From NCBI RefSeq assembly GCF_019334805.1, contig NZ_CP079822.1:434001-498000 (forward strand): 64,000 bases of DNA, read 5' to 3'. This document shows, piece after piece, positions 17,737-26,601 of this stretch; positions within the stretch are counted from its first letter, which is position 1, and every line of letters starts with the position of its first letter. Source of the DNA: Rothia mucilaginosa (GTDB lineage Bacteria; Actinomycetota; Actinomycetes; Actinomycetales; Micrococcaceae). Position numbers and translations under genes: made by a program. The notes beneath the pieces were generated by a model. That model searched no databases and was not told where the DNA came from. It saw only the letters and a list, made by a program, of their open reading frames with translations.

Positions 17737-19602
17737 TTAGCTCGTCTTATTGGGGCTATCCTCAGCAAAAAGCGGAATCAACTCCGGTTCACCGGTAGAA
17801 CGCGGCACATTATAGGTGTGCAGGGTCTTCTCCATAATCTTGGAGAACTCAGCCGTCGTACCGTTCGCACCCACGCTACCCTCAGGACGCTGCATGGTCA
17901 CCGCCACCAAGAACTGCGGGTTCTCAATCGGCGCCACACCAATAAAGGACGTCGTGTTGCCGTCGTAGCCGCCCTTCTCACTCGGAGTTTCCGCAGTACC
18001 GGTCTTACCGCCCACGCGGTAGCCGGTCACCTTCGCCGGACGGGCGTGGCCTTGCTCCACCACATTCTCCATGAGAGTCAGGCAGGAAGCGGCAGTCTCC
18101 TCGCTGACCATGCGTTCGCCAGGCTCTACGGCACGCTTATGTTCGGTACCGTCGGCGTCAATGATCGCGTCCACAATGCGCGGCTTCAGACGAACGCCCT
18201 TATTGCCCAGCGCCTGGAAAATCATGGCGGTCTGCAGCGGAGTCTGCGCAACACCCTGACCGAACAGCACAGTGTACTGCTGACGGCCATCCCAATCACG
18301 CCAATCAGCGATTATACCCTGCTCCTCACCGGTCAGCTCAATGCCGGTAAACTCGCCGACGCCGTACTTCTTCAACCAGTTGTAGCGCTCTTCCTTGCTG
18401 AGCTTCTGACCGACCAGCACCGTACCGGTGTTCATCGAGTCATGAATAATGCCCGAGAAAGTACGCCGCTGCGCCCCGTGCTCAAACGCATCCTTGAAAG
18501 TCTGGCCGTCAATCGTGAGGGTCGCGGGCACATCATACACACTAGTCGGAGTCGTCAGGCCCTGCTCAATCAACGCAGAAGAAGTCAGCATCTTCTCGGT
18601 CGAACCGGGCTCCACGCTCTGCGAAATAGCGCGCGGGGTCATGTCCGCCGCGTCCTCAATGGTTGCCGCGCCCGGGTCCATCGTGGAGGAATCAGCAAGA
18701 GCCAAAATGGAGCCGTCACGCACATCCATAACAATGGCGGTACACCATTCAGCTTTCAGCTCCTCGGCGCGGGCACGCACCACCTGCTGCGCAAAATACT
18801 GCACATCACGGTTAATGGTCAGACGAATATTCTTACCGTCCACCGCCAGGCGCTGCTCTTCCTTCGCCACGGGGATACGCACACCATCAGCACTAATCTC
18901 GTAGGTGCGCTCACCGGGGGTACCGGCAAGCTCCTTCTCAAAGACACGCTCAATGCCCACCGAGAAGTTACGGGACACCGTGCCGCCCTTACCGTTGCCG
19001 TCAGCCTCTTCAACAATGTTGTACTTGCCGACCACGGAGCCACCCACACTACCGTTGGGGTACAGGCGCTGGGAGAACGCCTCACCGTAGATGAAGGGCG
19101 CACCCAGTGCATCAATCTTATTGAAAATTTCCGGGGTGATATTTGCCTTAATCACCGAATACTTGGAGGTGCCGTCCAGCTTGGACTTGATGAACTCGTC
19201 GGTAATGCCCGGGTCAACAGTCTTGAGAATATCGACCATCTCGTACACCAGCTGGTTGGGGGTGACCTCAATCTTCTGGGTGCGGTCCTCGTTGTAACGC
19301 TTGAAGGTCGCCACTGCGCTCTGGTCAGCGGTCAGGTTATAACGCTGCACGGTACGCGCCATAACGTTGCCGTTGATATCGAGAATCTGACCGCGCACAG
19401 CCGGAAGCACCTGCGAACGCAGACGCTTCTGACGGGACGCATTCGCCACCGCACCGGGATCAAAGCCCTGACGGATAAACAGGTTCGCACCGATAACGCC
19501 CAGAGCGCAGGTGGCAGCGGCGCCTGCGACAAAGCCACGGCGGGTCAGATCCGGCTGACCGGATGCCGGTTCGTTCGCGTTCTTACGCGCGTCGGAGCTC
19601 AT
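17737..19602 (-). CDS. ftsI: Septal transpeptidase FtsI (class B PBP)
   Basis: Class B penicillin-binding protein that cross-links septal peptidoglycan as partner of FtsW. The 621-residue product has a single N-terminal membrane segment at about 23-43 preceded by TRRGF, then a pedestal domain containing RGQILDINGNVMART. The transpeptidase motifs are STEK at 334-337, SMN at 389-391 and KTG at 533-535. There are no PASTA domains. The ATG at 19602 has AAAGGA upstream and is preferred to an in-frame start 15 codons earlier. It sits between ftsL and murE, as usual in actinobacteria. Confidence 0.96.
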   Translation of the reverse strand: MSSDARKNANEPASGQPDLTRRGFVAGAAATCALGVIGANLFIRQGFDPGAVANASRQKRLRSQVLPAVRGQILDINGNVMARTVQRYNLTADQSAVATFKRYNEDRTQKIEVTPNQLVYEMVDILKTVDPGITDEFIKSKLDGTSKYSVIKANITPEIFNKIDALGAPFIYGEAFSQRLYPNGSVGGSVVGKYNIVEEADGNGKGGTVSRNFSVGIERVFEKELAGTPGERTYEISADGVRIPVAKEEQRLAVDGKNIRLTINRDVQYFAQQVVRARAEELKAEWCTAIVMDVRDGSILALADSSTMDPGAATIEDAADMTPRAISQSVEPGSTEKMLTSSALIEQGLTTPTSVYDVPATLTIDGQTFKDAFEHGAQRRTFSGIIHDSMNTGTVLVGQKLSKEERYNWLKKYGVGEFTGIELTGEEQGIIADWRDWDGRQQYTVLFGQGVAQTPLQTAMIFQALGNKGVRLKPRIVDAIIDADGTEHKRAVEPGERMVSEETAASCLTLMENVVEQGHARPAKVTGYRVGGKTGTAETPSEKGGYDGNTTSFIGVAPIENPQFLVAVTMQRPEGSVGANGTTAEFSKIMEKTLHTYNVPRSTGEPELIPLFAEDSPNKTS

Positions 19603-19664
19603 GCGGTGGTCCTTTCGCTGGTCTAGTCTATCGGTGATGCTGTGCATCCTGTGGTCAATGGTGT

Positions 19665-20654
19665 TTATCGTGCAGCCTGGCTTGCCGCGGGGCTGGCGGC
19701 AGGGCTGGGTTGCTGAGCGGCGCTCGGTGCGGCAGACGCGGCGGGGCTAGCAGGTGCGCTCGGTGCAGGGTTAGCCTGCTGAGCGGGGTTAGCCTGCTGA
19801 GCGGGGCTTGCCGAGGCGCTTGCAGATGCCTTAGCCGAAGCGCTCGCCTGGCTGTGTCGTTGCTGAACAGACTTGTCAGCCTCCACAATGCCCTTGGCGT
19901 AGCTTTCGTTCGAACCGGCCGCCGGAGGCGCAATCAGGTTCTCCTGCTTGGATCCTTCAACACCGGTGGGGCTTGCAGCCGGGGTGGGGGTGCCCTCAAT
20001 CGTGGAGGACTGCAGGTTCAGGGTCGCCTGAGAAGAACTCACAAACATGCCCAGGGTGCTTGCTCGAATCGCCAAATCCTGCGGGGCTTCTTTGAAGCCA
20101 ATCTCCTGTTGCAGAGCCTGATTTTCTTGCACGAGGCGCTGCTCCTGCGCACGCAAATCCACCATGTCGTACTGGCGGGTCACGATCAGTACGTTGAGCA
20201 GCAGAATAAAAATCAGGGTCAGCGGGATCGCCGCAAAAACAGCGAGCATGGTGGGCGGGCTGAGCTTACGGGCTCGGCGGCGCACCGTCGAGAGCGGGTT
20301 ACGCTGCTTAGGCTTCTCTTCTCGGGTCTCTTCGGTGCGGGCTGCCGCACGAACGCTCGAGGGAACACGGCTCGCATTCGTCGAGGTGCGCTTACCGCCG
20401 TGCGATGCTGCGGTGCTGACGGGGCGGACCGCCGGCTGGGATGCGGTGACCGGCTCCAGACGCGCGGTGCGGGTACGACCGGAGTGAGCTCGGGTGGAGG
20501 CGCGGCTCGCCCCGGTAGAGCCGCCAGTAGAGGATGCGCGGGTAGAGCCAACGGCGCCGGGGGTGCCGGCGGCAGGGCGCGAGGAACCGGCGCGTCGACT
20601 CCGCGGGGCGCCCTGGGTGCGGGTGGGGCGCTGGGATGCGTGCTGGGTGCTCAC
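19665..20654 (-). CDS. ftsL: FtsL-like divisome protein
   Basis: Bitopic protein in the ftsL position between rsmH and ftsI. About 130 N-terminal residues are basic, Ser/Thr/Arg-rich and cytoplasmic. One transmembrane helix (about 135-158, MLAVFAAIPLTLIFILLLN) is followed by a short coiled coil (DLRAQEQRLVQENQALQQE). This is the FtsL/DivIC topology. The C-terminal 45 residues are an Ala/Pro/Ser/Gln low-complexity tail with repeated AQQANP units. FtsL sequences diverge fast, so the assignment rests on topology and location. The start is a GTG with GAAGAAG upstream, 20 bp after rsmH. Confidence 0.82.
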   Translation of the reverse strand: MSTQHASQRPTRTQGAPRSRRAGSSRPAAGTPGAVGSTRASSTGGSTGASRASTRAHSGRTRTARLEPVTASQPAVRPVSTAASHGGKRTSTNASRVPSSVRAAARTEETREEKPKQRNPLSTVRRRARKLSPPTMLAVFAAIPLTLIFILLLNVLIVTRQYDMVDLRAQEQRLVQENQALQQEIGFKEAPQDLAIRASTLGMFVSSSQATLNLQSSTIEGTPTPAASPTGVEGSKQENLIAPPAAGSNESYAKGIVEADKSVQQRHSQASASAKASASASASPAQQANPAQQANPAPSAPASPAASAAPSAAQQPSPAASPAASQAAR

Positions 20655-20674
20655 TCTTCTTCGCTTTCTGTCTT

Positions 20675-21739
20675 CTACTTGGCGGGGATGCGGATCTTCT
20701 CGGCGGCGCGCAGCTTGGCGCTGGCGGCGCGGGAGTTCTGTTCGATTTCCTCGTCGGTAGGCGGTTCGGCGCCGCGGGTAATGATTTTGATGGTGGGCTT
20801 GTGCTCTTCAAGCTCTACCGGGAAGCCCTTGGGCGCCTTGGAGGTTGCCTCTGCGGTCAGTGCCCTCTTGACGATTTTGTCTTCGAGACTGTGGTAGCTC
20901 ATGGCGACAAATCGGCCGCCGAGGTTGAGCGCCTCCAGGGCTGCCGGTACGGCGCGTTCGAGGGCTTCCAGTTCGTGGTTCACTTCGATACGCAACGCCT
21001 GGAAGGTGCGCTTGGCGGGGTGACCGCCGGTGCGCTGCGCGGCGACGGGCACCGCCTTCTGGATAATGCGCACGAGCTCACCGGTGGTTTCCAGGGGCGC
21101 GTTGGCGCGGGCGGTGCAGATGGCGCGGGCGATACGCGATGCGAACTTCTCTTCGCCCCAGTTGCGGATAATGCGGCGCAGCTGGTCTTCGCTGTATTCG
21201 TTGACGACGATGCGGGCGGTGAGCTCGTCTTCGGAGTTCATGCGCATGTCCAGGGGAGCGTCGTAGGAGTAGGCGAAGCCGCGGGTGCGTTCGTCCAGCT
21301 GCATGGAGGAGACACCCAGGTCCATCAGGATGCCGTCGATGCCCTGCACGCCGGCAGCTTCCATGGCGCGGTCAATCTCATCGTAGACGGCGTGGACGGG
21401 TACGAAGCGGTCACCGAAGCGTGCCAGACGCTCACCGGCGATGGCGTGTGCCTGCAGGTCGCGGTCAATGCCGATCAGCACAAGGTTTTCGAAGCGTTCA
21501 AGCAGCGCCTCGGAGTGGCCACCCATACCGAGGGTGCCGTCAATAACGTAGGCGGTGCCGCGCTCCTCGACGGCGCGTTCAATGCCGGGTGCCAGCAGGT
21601 TAATGCAGCGGTCCAGCATGACGGGCACGTGGCGTTCGCTGGCTTCACGCTGGGAGAGGTTCTCAATGGATGCGCCGGGGGCCTTGGCGGCAGTACCGGA
21701 GTCGGTCGTACCGGTTTCGGGGGCGTGTTCTACGCTCAT
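20675..21739 (-). CDS. rsmH: 16S rRNA m4C1402 methyltransferase RsmH (MraW)
   Basis: SAM-dependent methyltransferase that makes N4-methylcytidine at position 1402 of 16S rRNA. The 354-residue sequence has [13 protein letters not shown], the SAM-binding [40 protein letters not shown], and the C-terminal [16 protein letters not shown] and [16 protein letters not shown]. All are RsmH hallmarks. About 40 N-terminal residues precede the conserved region. The ATG at 21739 has AGGAG six bases upstream. It is the second gene after mraZ, with a 101-bp gap and no visible gene or hairpin in it. Confidence 0.98.
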   Translation of the reverse strand: MSVEHAPETGTTDSGTAAKAPGASIENLSQREASERHVPVMLDRCINLLAPGIERAVEERGTAYVIDGTLGMGGHSEALLERFENLVLIGIDRDLQAHAIAGERLARFGDRFVPVHAVYDEIDRAMEAAGVQGIDGILMDLGVSSMQLDERTRGFAYSYDAPLDMRMNSEDELTARIVVNEYSEDQLRRIIRNWGEEKFASRIARAICTARANAPLETTGELVRIIQKAVPVAAQRTGGHPAKRTFQALRIEVNHELEALERAVPAALEALNLGGRFVAMSYHSLEDKIVKRALTAEATSKAPKGFPVELEEHKPTIKIITRGAEPPTDEEIEQNSRAASAKLRAAEKIRIPAK

Positions 21740-21840
21740 GGGTGCTCCTGTGAGAGTTCGTCCTGCGGGAAGGCTTACGGAAGAGTGGTGCGGGTGCTAG
21801 AGATGCCGGGGCGGTAGCCGTCGCGTCGGCGGGATGCCGA

Positions 21841-22272
21841 CTAGAGCAGCGGGCTGAACGGGTCCTCGTCGAGGGAGGCGAATTCAGCTTCGGTGCGGGC
21901 GAGGTATTCCTCCCAGGCGGCGGCATCCCAGATTTCTGCGCGGGTACCGGATCCGATGACGACGAGGTTGTCGGTCAGTCCTGCGTATTGGCGCAGTATC
22001 GGCGGGATGGTGATGCGTCCCTGCTTGTCGGGCAGTTCGTCTGAGGCTCCGGAGAGGAAAACTCGCAGGAAGTCTCGGGCGGCTCGTCCGGGCAGGGGCG
22101 CGGTGCGCATCCGTTCGTGGATGCGTTCAAATTCTGCGGCGGGGAAAACGTACAGGCATCGTTCTTGACCGCGGGTCAGAACGAGGCCTGCAGAGAGTTC
22201 CTCACGGAATTTGGCGGGAAGGATGATGCGTCCTTTGGCGTCCATTCGTGGTGAGTAGGTACCTAAGAACAT
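21841..22272 (-). CDS. mraZ: Transcriptional regulator MraZ
   Basis: AbrB-like DNA-binding protein that controls its own dcw operon. The 143 residues start [20 protein letters not shown], the conserved first MraZ/SpoVT-AbrB half. The second half carries the matching [26 protein letters not shown] site precedes the ATG at 22272. The direct repeats at 22436-22465 upstream match the kind of operator that MraZ binds, so autoregulation is likely. Confidence 0.97.
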   Translation of the reverse strand: MFLGTYSPRMDAKGRIILPAKFREELSAGLVLTRGQERCLYVFPAAEFERIHERMRTAPLPGRAARDFLRVFLSGASDELPDKQGRITIPPILRQYAGLTDNLVVIGSGTRAEIWDAAAWEEYLARTEAEFASLDEDPFSPLL

Positions 22273-22435
22273 TCACTTCACCTCCCCGATGTGTGCCCCT
22301 GATGTGTGCCGATGTGCTGAAGCCTGCGGGAGCGTGGTTGCTCCACGAATCCTGTAGGTGCCGGTGGCGGGGTGTGCCGGACCGGTGCCTCCGCCGCGTG
22401 TTTGAGGGCACGACGATAGGACTGACTTTCAGCTT

Positions 22436-22465
22436 TCCCCTCCACTTTACCCCACTTTCCACCAC
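22436..22465 (-). promoter_or_regulatory. Triple MraZ operator upstream of mraZ
   Basis: Read on the minus strand, three 10-bp units follow each other directly: GTGGTGGAAA, GTGGGGTAAA and GTGGAGGGGA. A looser fourth GTGG-containing unit lies just upstream (to 22475). MraZ regulators bind short GTGG-type direct repeats with 10-bp period, which puts the sites on one face of the helix. The array lies about 165 bp upstream of the mraZ ATG. Confidence 0.8.
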
Positions 22466-22719
22466 CCACCCCACCCGGCAGAGCATCTTTTAGTGTTTTT
22501 ATGCTCTCTCCTGCATTTTTAACGCTGACGCACAGCTTCTACACAGCTTCGGGCGTGCGTACTCAGCGCTCCACCCTCATCAGGCTTGCCATGCCCCGAC
22601 TCAATGACGGGGCTAGTTTCAGGGGGGTTAGTTTCGGGGTTTGGCGTGCTCCGCCCGCCTGCCCCTCATACTTCCATCTCTCACCAGTTCGGGCATAGTC
22701 ACTAGTTCTTTGGGCATAG

Positions 22720-22754
22720 AAAAAGCGGAGGTAAGAGAATTCTTACCTCCGCTT
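22720..22754 (-). terminator. Strong intrinsic terminator after the DUF3040 gene
   Basis: A perfect 14-bp stem (22723-22736 with 22741-22754) closes a GAAT loop. On the minus strand the stem is followed by TTTTT. It terminates transcripts from the DUF3040 gene and insulates the mraZ operon. Confidence 0.9.
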
Positions 22755-22826
22755 GATCAGTCTTGAGTTTTGAGATTCTCGCATCGGGGGTCAGCCCTAT
22801 GAGCTGAGCCGCGAAGCTTCTGCACC

Positions 22827-22869
22827 CTGAATACTTTAGAACTGAACGCTTTAGACCTGAGCTTTAGAG
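22827..22869. repeat. Degenerate 15-bp tandem repeat spanning the DUF3040 stop codon
   Basis: Three units begin at 22827, 22842 and 22857 (CTGAATACTTTAGAA, CTGAACGCTTTAGAC, then a shortened CTGAGCTTTAGAG). The stop codon (22864-22866) lies inside the third unit. The rest of the 590-bp mraZ-DUF3040 gap holds the operator, the terminator and another imperfect repeat of GGTTAGTTTC type near 22610-22640. Confidence 0.75.
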
Positions 22870-23265
22870 CTGACCGTTATTACGCTCGTCCCAGCGGTCC
22901 TCCAGGCGGTTCATGAAGGAAGAGCGTTCCTTCTGCTCGCGCTGACGCACACGGGCTGCGCCTTCTGCCTTACCGCCGAGGAAGGAATCTACCGGGGTCT
23001 TCTTGCTGGTGGTTGCGAAGTACACGCCACCGGCCGCAAAGAGGAAGCCGAATACACCCAGCCAAATCATGTTAGATGCGACCGCACCAATAATGATGCC
23101 CAGGCCAATAAGAACGAAGAGAATACCGAGAGCCAAGTGGCGAGCGCTAAAGACTGGCGCAGTATTGCCGGTTGAAGACATGGAGGATGCAAAGTGCGGA
23201 TCCTCATTGCTCATGAGTTCTTCGAGCTGGTCCAGAACCTTCTGTTCACGCTCGGACAGTGCCAT
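22864..23265 (-). CDS. DUF3040 small membrane protein
   Basis: A 133-residue protein starting MALSEREQKVLDQLEELMSN, the typical DUF3040 N-terminus. Two hydrophobic segments follow at about 48-66 (ALGILFVLIGLGIIIGAVA) and 69-87 (MIWLGVFGFLFAAGGVYFA), then a basic tail rich in Arg, Gln and Glu. The family is restricted to actinobacteria and has no established function. In M. tuberculosis the homologue Rv2169c also lies near the dcw cluster. AAAGGAGA just upstream of the ATG at 23265 fixes the start; ten in-frame codons upstream are discarded. Confidence 0.9.
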   Translation of the reverse strand: MALSEREQKVLDQLEELMSNEDPHFASSMSSTGNTAPVFSARHLALGILFVLIGLGIIIGAVASNMIWLGVFGFLFAAGGVYFATTSKKTPVDSFLGGKAEGAARVRQREQKERSSFMNRLEDRWDERNNGQL

Positions 23266-23560
23266 CGTTTTCTCCTTTGAGGTGTCTTTGCTCAAGATGA
23301 CGTCGGTATCAACCGGGTTAGGACCGGGTTAGCTACTGTATCAGCTGGTGCGGTGAGCGCTTCTTACCGGCCGTATATTTCCCATCGTACCGCGCCGGGT
23401 GGGGTTGGCGCATTCTTTTTCGGTCAGAAGCTCTTTATGTCTTTCTCCCGCCTTCTGCGGAGGTGTTCTTCGCCCGCACTTTACGAGTAACCGGCTGCGA
23501 TATAGCCGCTGACCATGCTATGGCCCAGGCTGTATCGACTCCCCAGTTGTTGCCCCTCAG

Positions 23561-25012
23561 CTATTCCTTATTGTGGCTCTTTTCTTCGATATTCTTCTCG
23601 GGCGCGGTAACTCCGGAGGCTGGTTTGAGGCTTTCCTGCGAGTACTTGCGGTGAATGGCGTCCATGACGTGCTCCACCTCGGACCATCTGCCGCTTTTCA
23701 CGAGGCGAGCGCCAGACCCTAATTGAGTACCAGAGCCCGGGCGAATACCAAACCCTGTGCGAGTACCGTTCTGCGGACTATTACCCGCTCCCCCGCCGCG
23801 TCGTTGTGCGGAGACGGTTTGTGCGGAGGTGATTTTTGCGGAGCTGGTTTGTGTGGAGCGTGAGTTTGCCCCGCTCTCGATGGAGTCGAAGAGGGTTTGT
23901 TGCACCCCGTCTTCTGCGCGGGCGAGCTTTTCGGCGCGCACTCCGATGAGTCGCAGGGCGCGGGGTGCATCCTGCCCTACCAAGATTCCGTCTGCGCGCA
24001 GGGCTTCCAACGCTAAGGAAGCAATCTGCATGCCGGAGTCTACGGGCACGTTCAGGGCAATAGCGCGGGTGTGCGTTTCGAAGGTGCTGTAGCGGATTTT
24101 GAGACTGAGCCCTCCGGCGAGTTTACCGGCGGTGCGCAGGCGTTTTCCCAGCTTGAGGCTCAGCTCCCGAATAGCAGCGCTAACCTCCCGAGCATCGGTC
24201 GTATCCGTCTCGAAGGTGTGCTCGCCACCCATGCTTTTCTCTTCGCGTTCGGTGATCACGGGGCGCTCGTCAATGCCGCGCGCCATGGCCCAGAGGTGCT
24301 CGCCCTGGGCGGTGCCGAAGCGTTCTTTGAGCCAGTCCAGGCTCATGGACCTCATCTGGGCGATGGTGTGAATACCGTATCGGGAGAGCTGCTCGGTACT
24401 TTTCGCGCCCACTCCCCACAGGTCGGAGACTTTTCTCGGGTCAAGGAATTCTTGAACGCGCTCGGGCGGGATGACCCACAGCCCGTTCGGTTTACTACCG
24501 GTGGACGCCATTTTGGCAAGTAGTTTATTGGGCGCAACCCCCGCGGAGGAGGGCAGGGAGAGTTCCTGCGCGATGCGGTCACGAGCGCACTGCGCCAGGG
24601 CGACGGGGTCTTGGCCGTGCAAGTAGGCACCGGTTAGGTCCACAAAGGCTTCATCCACGCTGACCTGCTCAACGTAGGGGCTCAGATCGTTCAGGATTGC
24701 CATGACGGCACGGGAGTAGTGCCGGTAGTCGCCGCGCAGCGGCAGGACGGTGGCATTGGGACTGAGGTTCCGGGCGCGGCTGAGCGGCATGCCGGAGCGC
24801 ACTCCGTGAGCGCGCGCCTCGTAGGAGGCGGAGCATACGACCGAGCGGGGACCCAGGGGCGCCACGATAATGGGCTCGCCACGCAGAGCGGGGTTTTCGA
24901 GGAGTTCGACGTTGACGAAGAAGGCGTCCATGTCCAGGTGCATAATGACGCGGCCGTTCCTTGCGCCGCCGTTCTTTGCACCGCTGCTCTTGCCGGTTCG
25001 TGCCTGCCCCAT
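23561..25012 (-). CDS. dinB: DNA polymerase IV (Y-family, DinB)
   Basis: Error-prone translesion DNA polymerase. The 483-residue product contains the first catalytic motif HLDMDAFFVNVELLEN, YEARAHGVRSGMPL, the acidic SVDEAFVDLTG, and the helix-hairpin-helix SDLWGVGAKSTEQLSRYGI. The little-finger region includes the EKSMGGEHTFETDT stretch. The last ~100 residues are Ser/Gly/Thr-rich and of low complexity, lacking an obvious beta-clamp motif. The ATG at 25012 follows GGAGG by four bases. A degenerate LexA-like site lies in the upstream spacer, so SOS control is possible. Confidence 0.95.
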   Translation of the reverse strand: MGQARTGKSSGAKNGGARNGRVIMHLDMDAFFVNVELLENPALRGEPIIVAPLGPRSVVCSASYEARAHGVRSGMPLSRARNLSPNATVLPLRGDYRHYSRAVMAILNDLSPYVEQVSVDEAFVDLTGAYLHGQDPVALAQCARDRIAQELSLPSSAGVAPNKLLAKMASTGSKPNGLWVIPPERVQEFLDPRKVSDLWGVGAKSTEQLSRYGIHTIAQMRSMSLDWLKERFGTAQGEHLWAMARGIDERPVITEREEKSMGGEHTFETDTTDAREVSAAIRELSLKLGKRLRTAGKLAGGLSLKIRYSTFETHTRAIALNVPVDSGMQIASLALEALRADGILVGQDAPRALRLIGVRAEKLARAEDGVQQTLFDSIESGANSRSTQTSSAKITSAQTVSAQRRGGGAGNSPQNGTRTGFGIRPGSGTQLGSGARLVKSGRWSEVEHVMDAIHRKYSQESLKPASGVTAPEKNIEEKSHNKE

Positions 25013-25088
25013 GTCGCCTCCTCTCATAGCTTCTACGCCCACCTACCGAAAATATAGCACATTTCTACGAAAAATAGAGACAATATAT

Positions 25089-25102
25089 CGTAAACATGTT
25101 CG
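25089..25102 (-). promoter_or_regulatory. Degenerate LexA (SOS) box candidate upstream of dinB
   Basis: On the minus strand the site reads CGAACATGTTTACG, against the Gram-positive SOS consensus CGAAC-N4-GTTCG. One half-site is perfect and the other matches at 3 of 5 bases. It lies 77 bp upstream of the dinB ATG and could also affect the divergent gene. Confidence 0.4.
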
Positions 25103-25197
25103 TAAATGCGTTCTCTTGGGCTTTTCTCCACTAAGCTAGAAGAAGTGCACACCGCACCCCATCAGGACCGTACACAGCGACCTTCAGCGAGGATAGT

Positions 25198-26430
25198 ATG
25201 ACTCCCCCTTCTCCTTCCGGAGCACCCACTCCCCAGGCGACCGAGAGCCTCACCGTAGCGGCACCGAATATCCCGGCGGCTTCTGCGCACCTTGCTGAGC
25301 GTATTGCTGAAGAGCAACGAGCCTACCTGCACGCTTTTGACACTCTCATGGCTGAGTTTTTTACCCGCCAGCGCGAGCTACTCGAGGGCATTTCTGCCGA
25401 AACTCTACCCCTGCTGGAGGCCATTGAGTCCCTCTCCACCGGCGGCAAGCGCCTGCGCGCCCTGCTGAGCTACTGGGGTTGGCGAGGTGCCGGCGGCGCA
25501 CCCGTCACCGAGAACCGCGCGTCCTGGTCCATTGTGAAGGCGGGCATGGCGGTGGAGCTATTCCAGACCTCCGCGCTGATTCACGACGACATTATCGACC
25601 GCTCCGATACCCGCCGCGGCGCACCCTCCGTGCACAAGCGCTTCGAGACGGCACACGAGCAGAATAGCTGGCGCGGTGATGCCTTCAACTACGGTCTGAC
25701 CGGCGGTATTCTTGCCGGTGATCTGACCCTGGCGTGGTCTGCCGAGGTTTTCGCGTCCCTGGGTGAGGGGGCAATCTACGGTGCCCCCGCACGCACTATT
25801 TTTGACCGGATGCGCACCGAGGTTCTGGCGGGTCAGTACCTGGACGTCTACTCCGAGGTTCTCGAAACCGAGGATGCTCAGGCGGCTCTGCAGCGTGCCC
25901 TGAACGTGATTCGTTTCAAGTCCGCCAAGTACTCGTGCGAGCACCCCTTCACGATTGGTGGCGCTCTGGCTCTGCAGGCTACCGCGCTGGAGAACGGCGC
26001 CGGTGCCGTGAGCGAGCAGCACCCGGTACTTGCCGGTTACCGTGCGTTCGGCCTGCCGCTGGGTGAGGGTTTCCAGCTGCGTGATGACGAGCTGGGTGTC
26101 TTCGGCCAGCCCGAGGTGACCGGCAAGCCCGCTGGCGATGACCTGCGTGAGGGTAAGCGTACCGTGCTGGTAGCGCTCACCTCCGCCGCTATTTCTGAGG
26201 GCGACGCGGCGCTTCTGCACAATAGCTTGGGCAACCCCGAGCTGAGCGATGAGCAGGTGGAGCGCATCCGTGAGCTGATGGTTTCTTCGGGCGCTTTCGC
26301 CAAGCATGAGCAACTGATTGAGCAGAAGTCTCAGGCTGTGTTTGAGGCGCTGGAGGCGATGAACCTGGACGAGCTGGTGCACGCGGCGCTGACCGATATT
26401 GTGGGCCGTGCACTACGCCGCAAGGCATAG
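25198..26430 (+). CDS. Polyprenyl diphosphate synthase
   Basis: Trans-isoprenyl diphosphate synthase of about 410 residues that elongates allylic diphosphates with isopentenyl diphosphate. The first aspartate-rich motif is LIHDDIIDRSDTRRGAPSVH (near residue 125) and the second is FQLRDDELGVFG. The substrate-binding GGKRLRALLSYWGWRGAG is also seen. Chain length cannot be read from sequence; a geranylgeranyl or longer product for quinones or carotenoids is possible. The homologue at the same place in M. tuberculosis is Rv2173 (IdsA2). The ATG at 25198 has AGGA upstream. It diverges from dinB. Confidence 0.93.
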   Translation: MTPPSPSGAPTPQATESLTVAAPNIPAASAHLAERIAEEQRAYLHAFDTLMAEFFTRQRELLEGISAETLPLLEAIESLSTGGKRLRALLSYWGWRGAGGAPVTENRASWSIVKAGMAVELFQTSALIHDDIIDRSDTRRGAPSVHKRFETAHEQNSWRGDAFNYGLTGGILAGDLTLAWSAEVFASLGEGAIYGAPARTIFDRMRTEVLAGQYLDVYSEVLETEDAQAALQRALNVIRFKSAKYSCEHPFTIGGALALQATALENGAGAVSEQHPVLAGYRAFGLPLGEGFQLRDDELGVFGQPEVTGKPAGDDLREGKRTVLVALTSAAISEGDAALLHNSLGNPELSDEQVERIRELMVSSGAFAKHEQLIEQKSQAVFEALEAMNLDELVHAALTDIVGRALRRKA

Positions 26431-26485
26431 ATGCACTGCGCTGCAAGGTATAGATGCGCTGTGCCGCAAGGCATAGAGGTTCAGC
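26417..26485. repeat. Three 23-bp tandem copies spanning the synthase stop codon
   Basis: Units start at 26417, 26440 and 26463 and share the core GCAAGGCATAGATGC with a few substitutions. The first unit contains the natural TAG stop (26428-26430). The unit length is not a multiple of three. Confidence 0.9.
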
Positions 26486-26504
26486 ACAGTTAGAACGTTA
26501 AACA

Positions 26505-26540
26505 CGTTGAGGCGGCATACCGGAGTATGCCGCCTCAACG
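26505..26540. terminator. Convergent hairpin between polyprenyl synthase and Rv2175c-like gene
   Basis: A perfect 16-bp stem (26505-26520 with 26525-26540) closes a CGGA loop. Neither flank has a long T-run, but its place between convergent genes suggests a bidirectional terminator. Confidence 0.75.
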
Positions 26541-26560
26541 TATTGAGCTATCGTGCCGAA

Positions 26561-26601
26561 CCGGTGCCACCTAGCAGGTGCTACCAAGCGGTGTTACCAA
26601 G
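26561..26601. repeat. Degenerate 13-14-bp repeat at the stop of the Rv2175c-like gene
   Basis: Units CCGGTGCCACCTAG, CAGGTGCTACCAAG and CGGTGTTACCAAG follow each other. The stop codon at 26594-26596 lies inside the third unit. Confidence 0.65.

Noticed and set aside
15907..19626. Very long open frame on the plus strand (about 1240 codons)
   Set aside because: It lies antisense to murE and ftsI, gives a His/Arg/Thr-rich sequence without domains, and is a by-product of the biased codon use of the real genes.
22501..22698. Small open frame of 65 codons upstream of mraZ
   Set aside because: No ribosome-binding site or family similarity, and the stretch contains degenerate repeats.
23463..23654. 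63-codon plus-strand frame at the 3' end of dinB
   Set aside because: It overlaps the dinB coding region in antisense and lacks a start signal.
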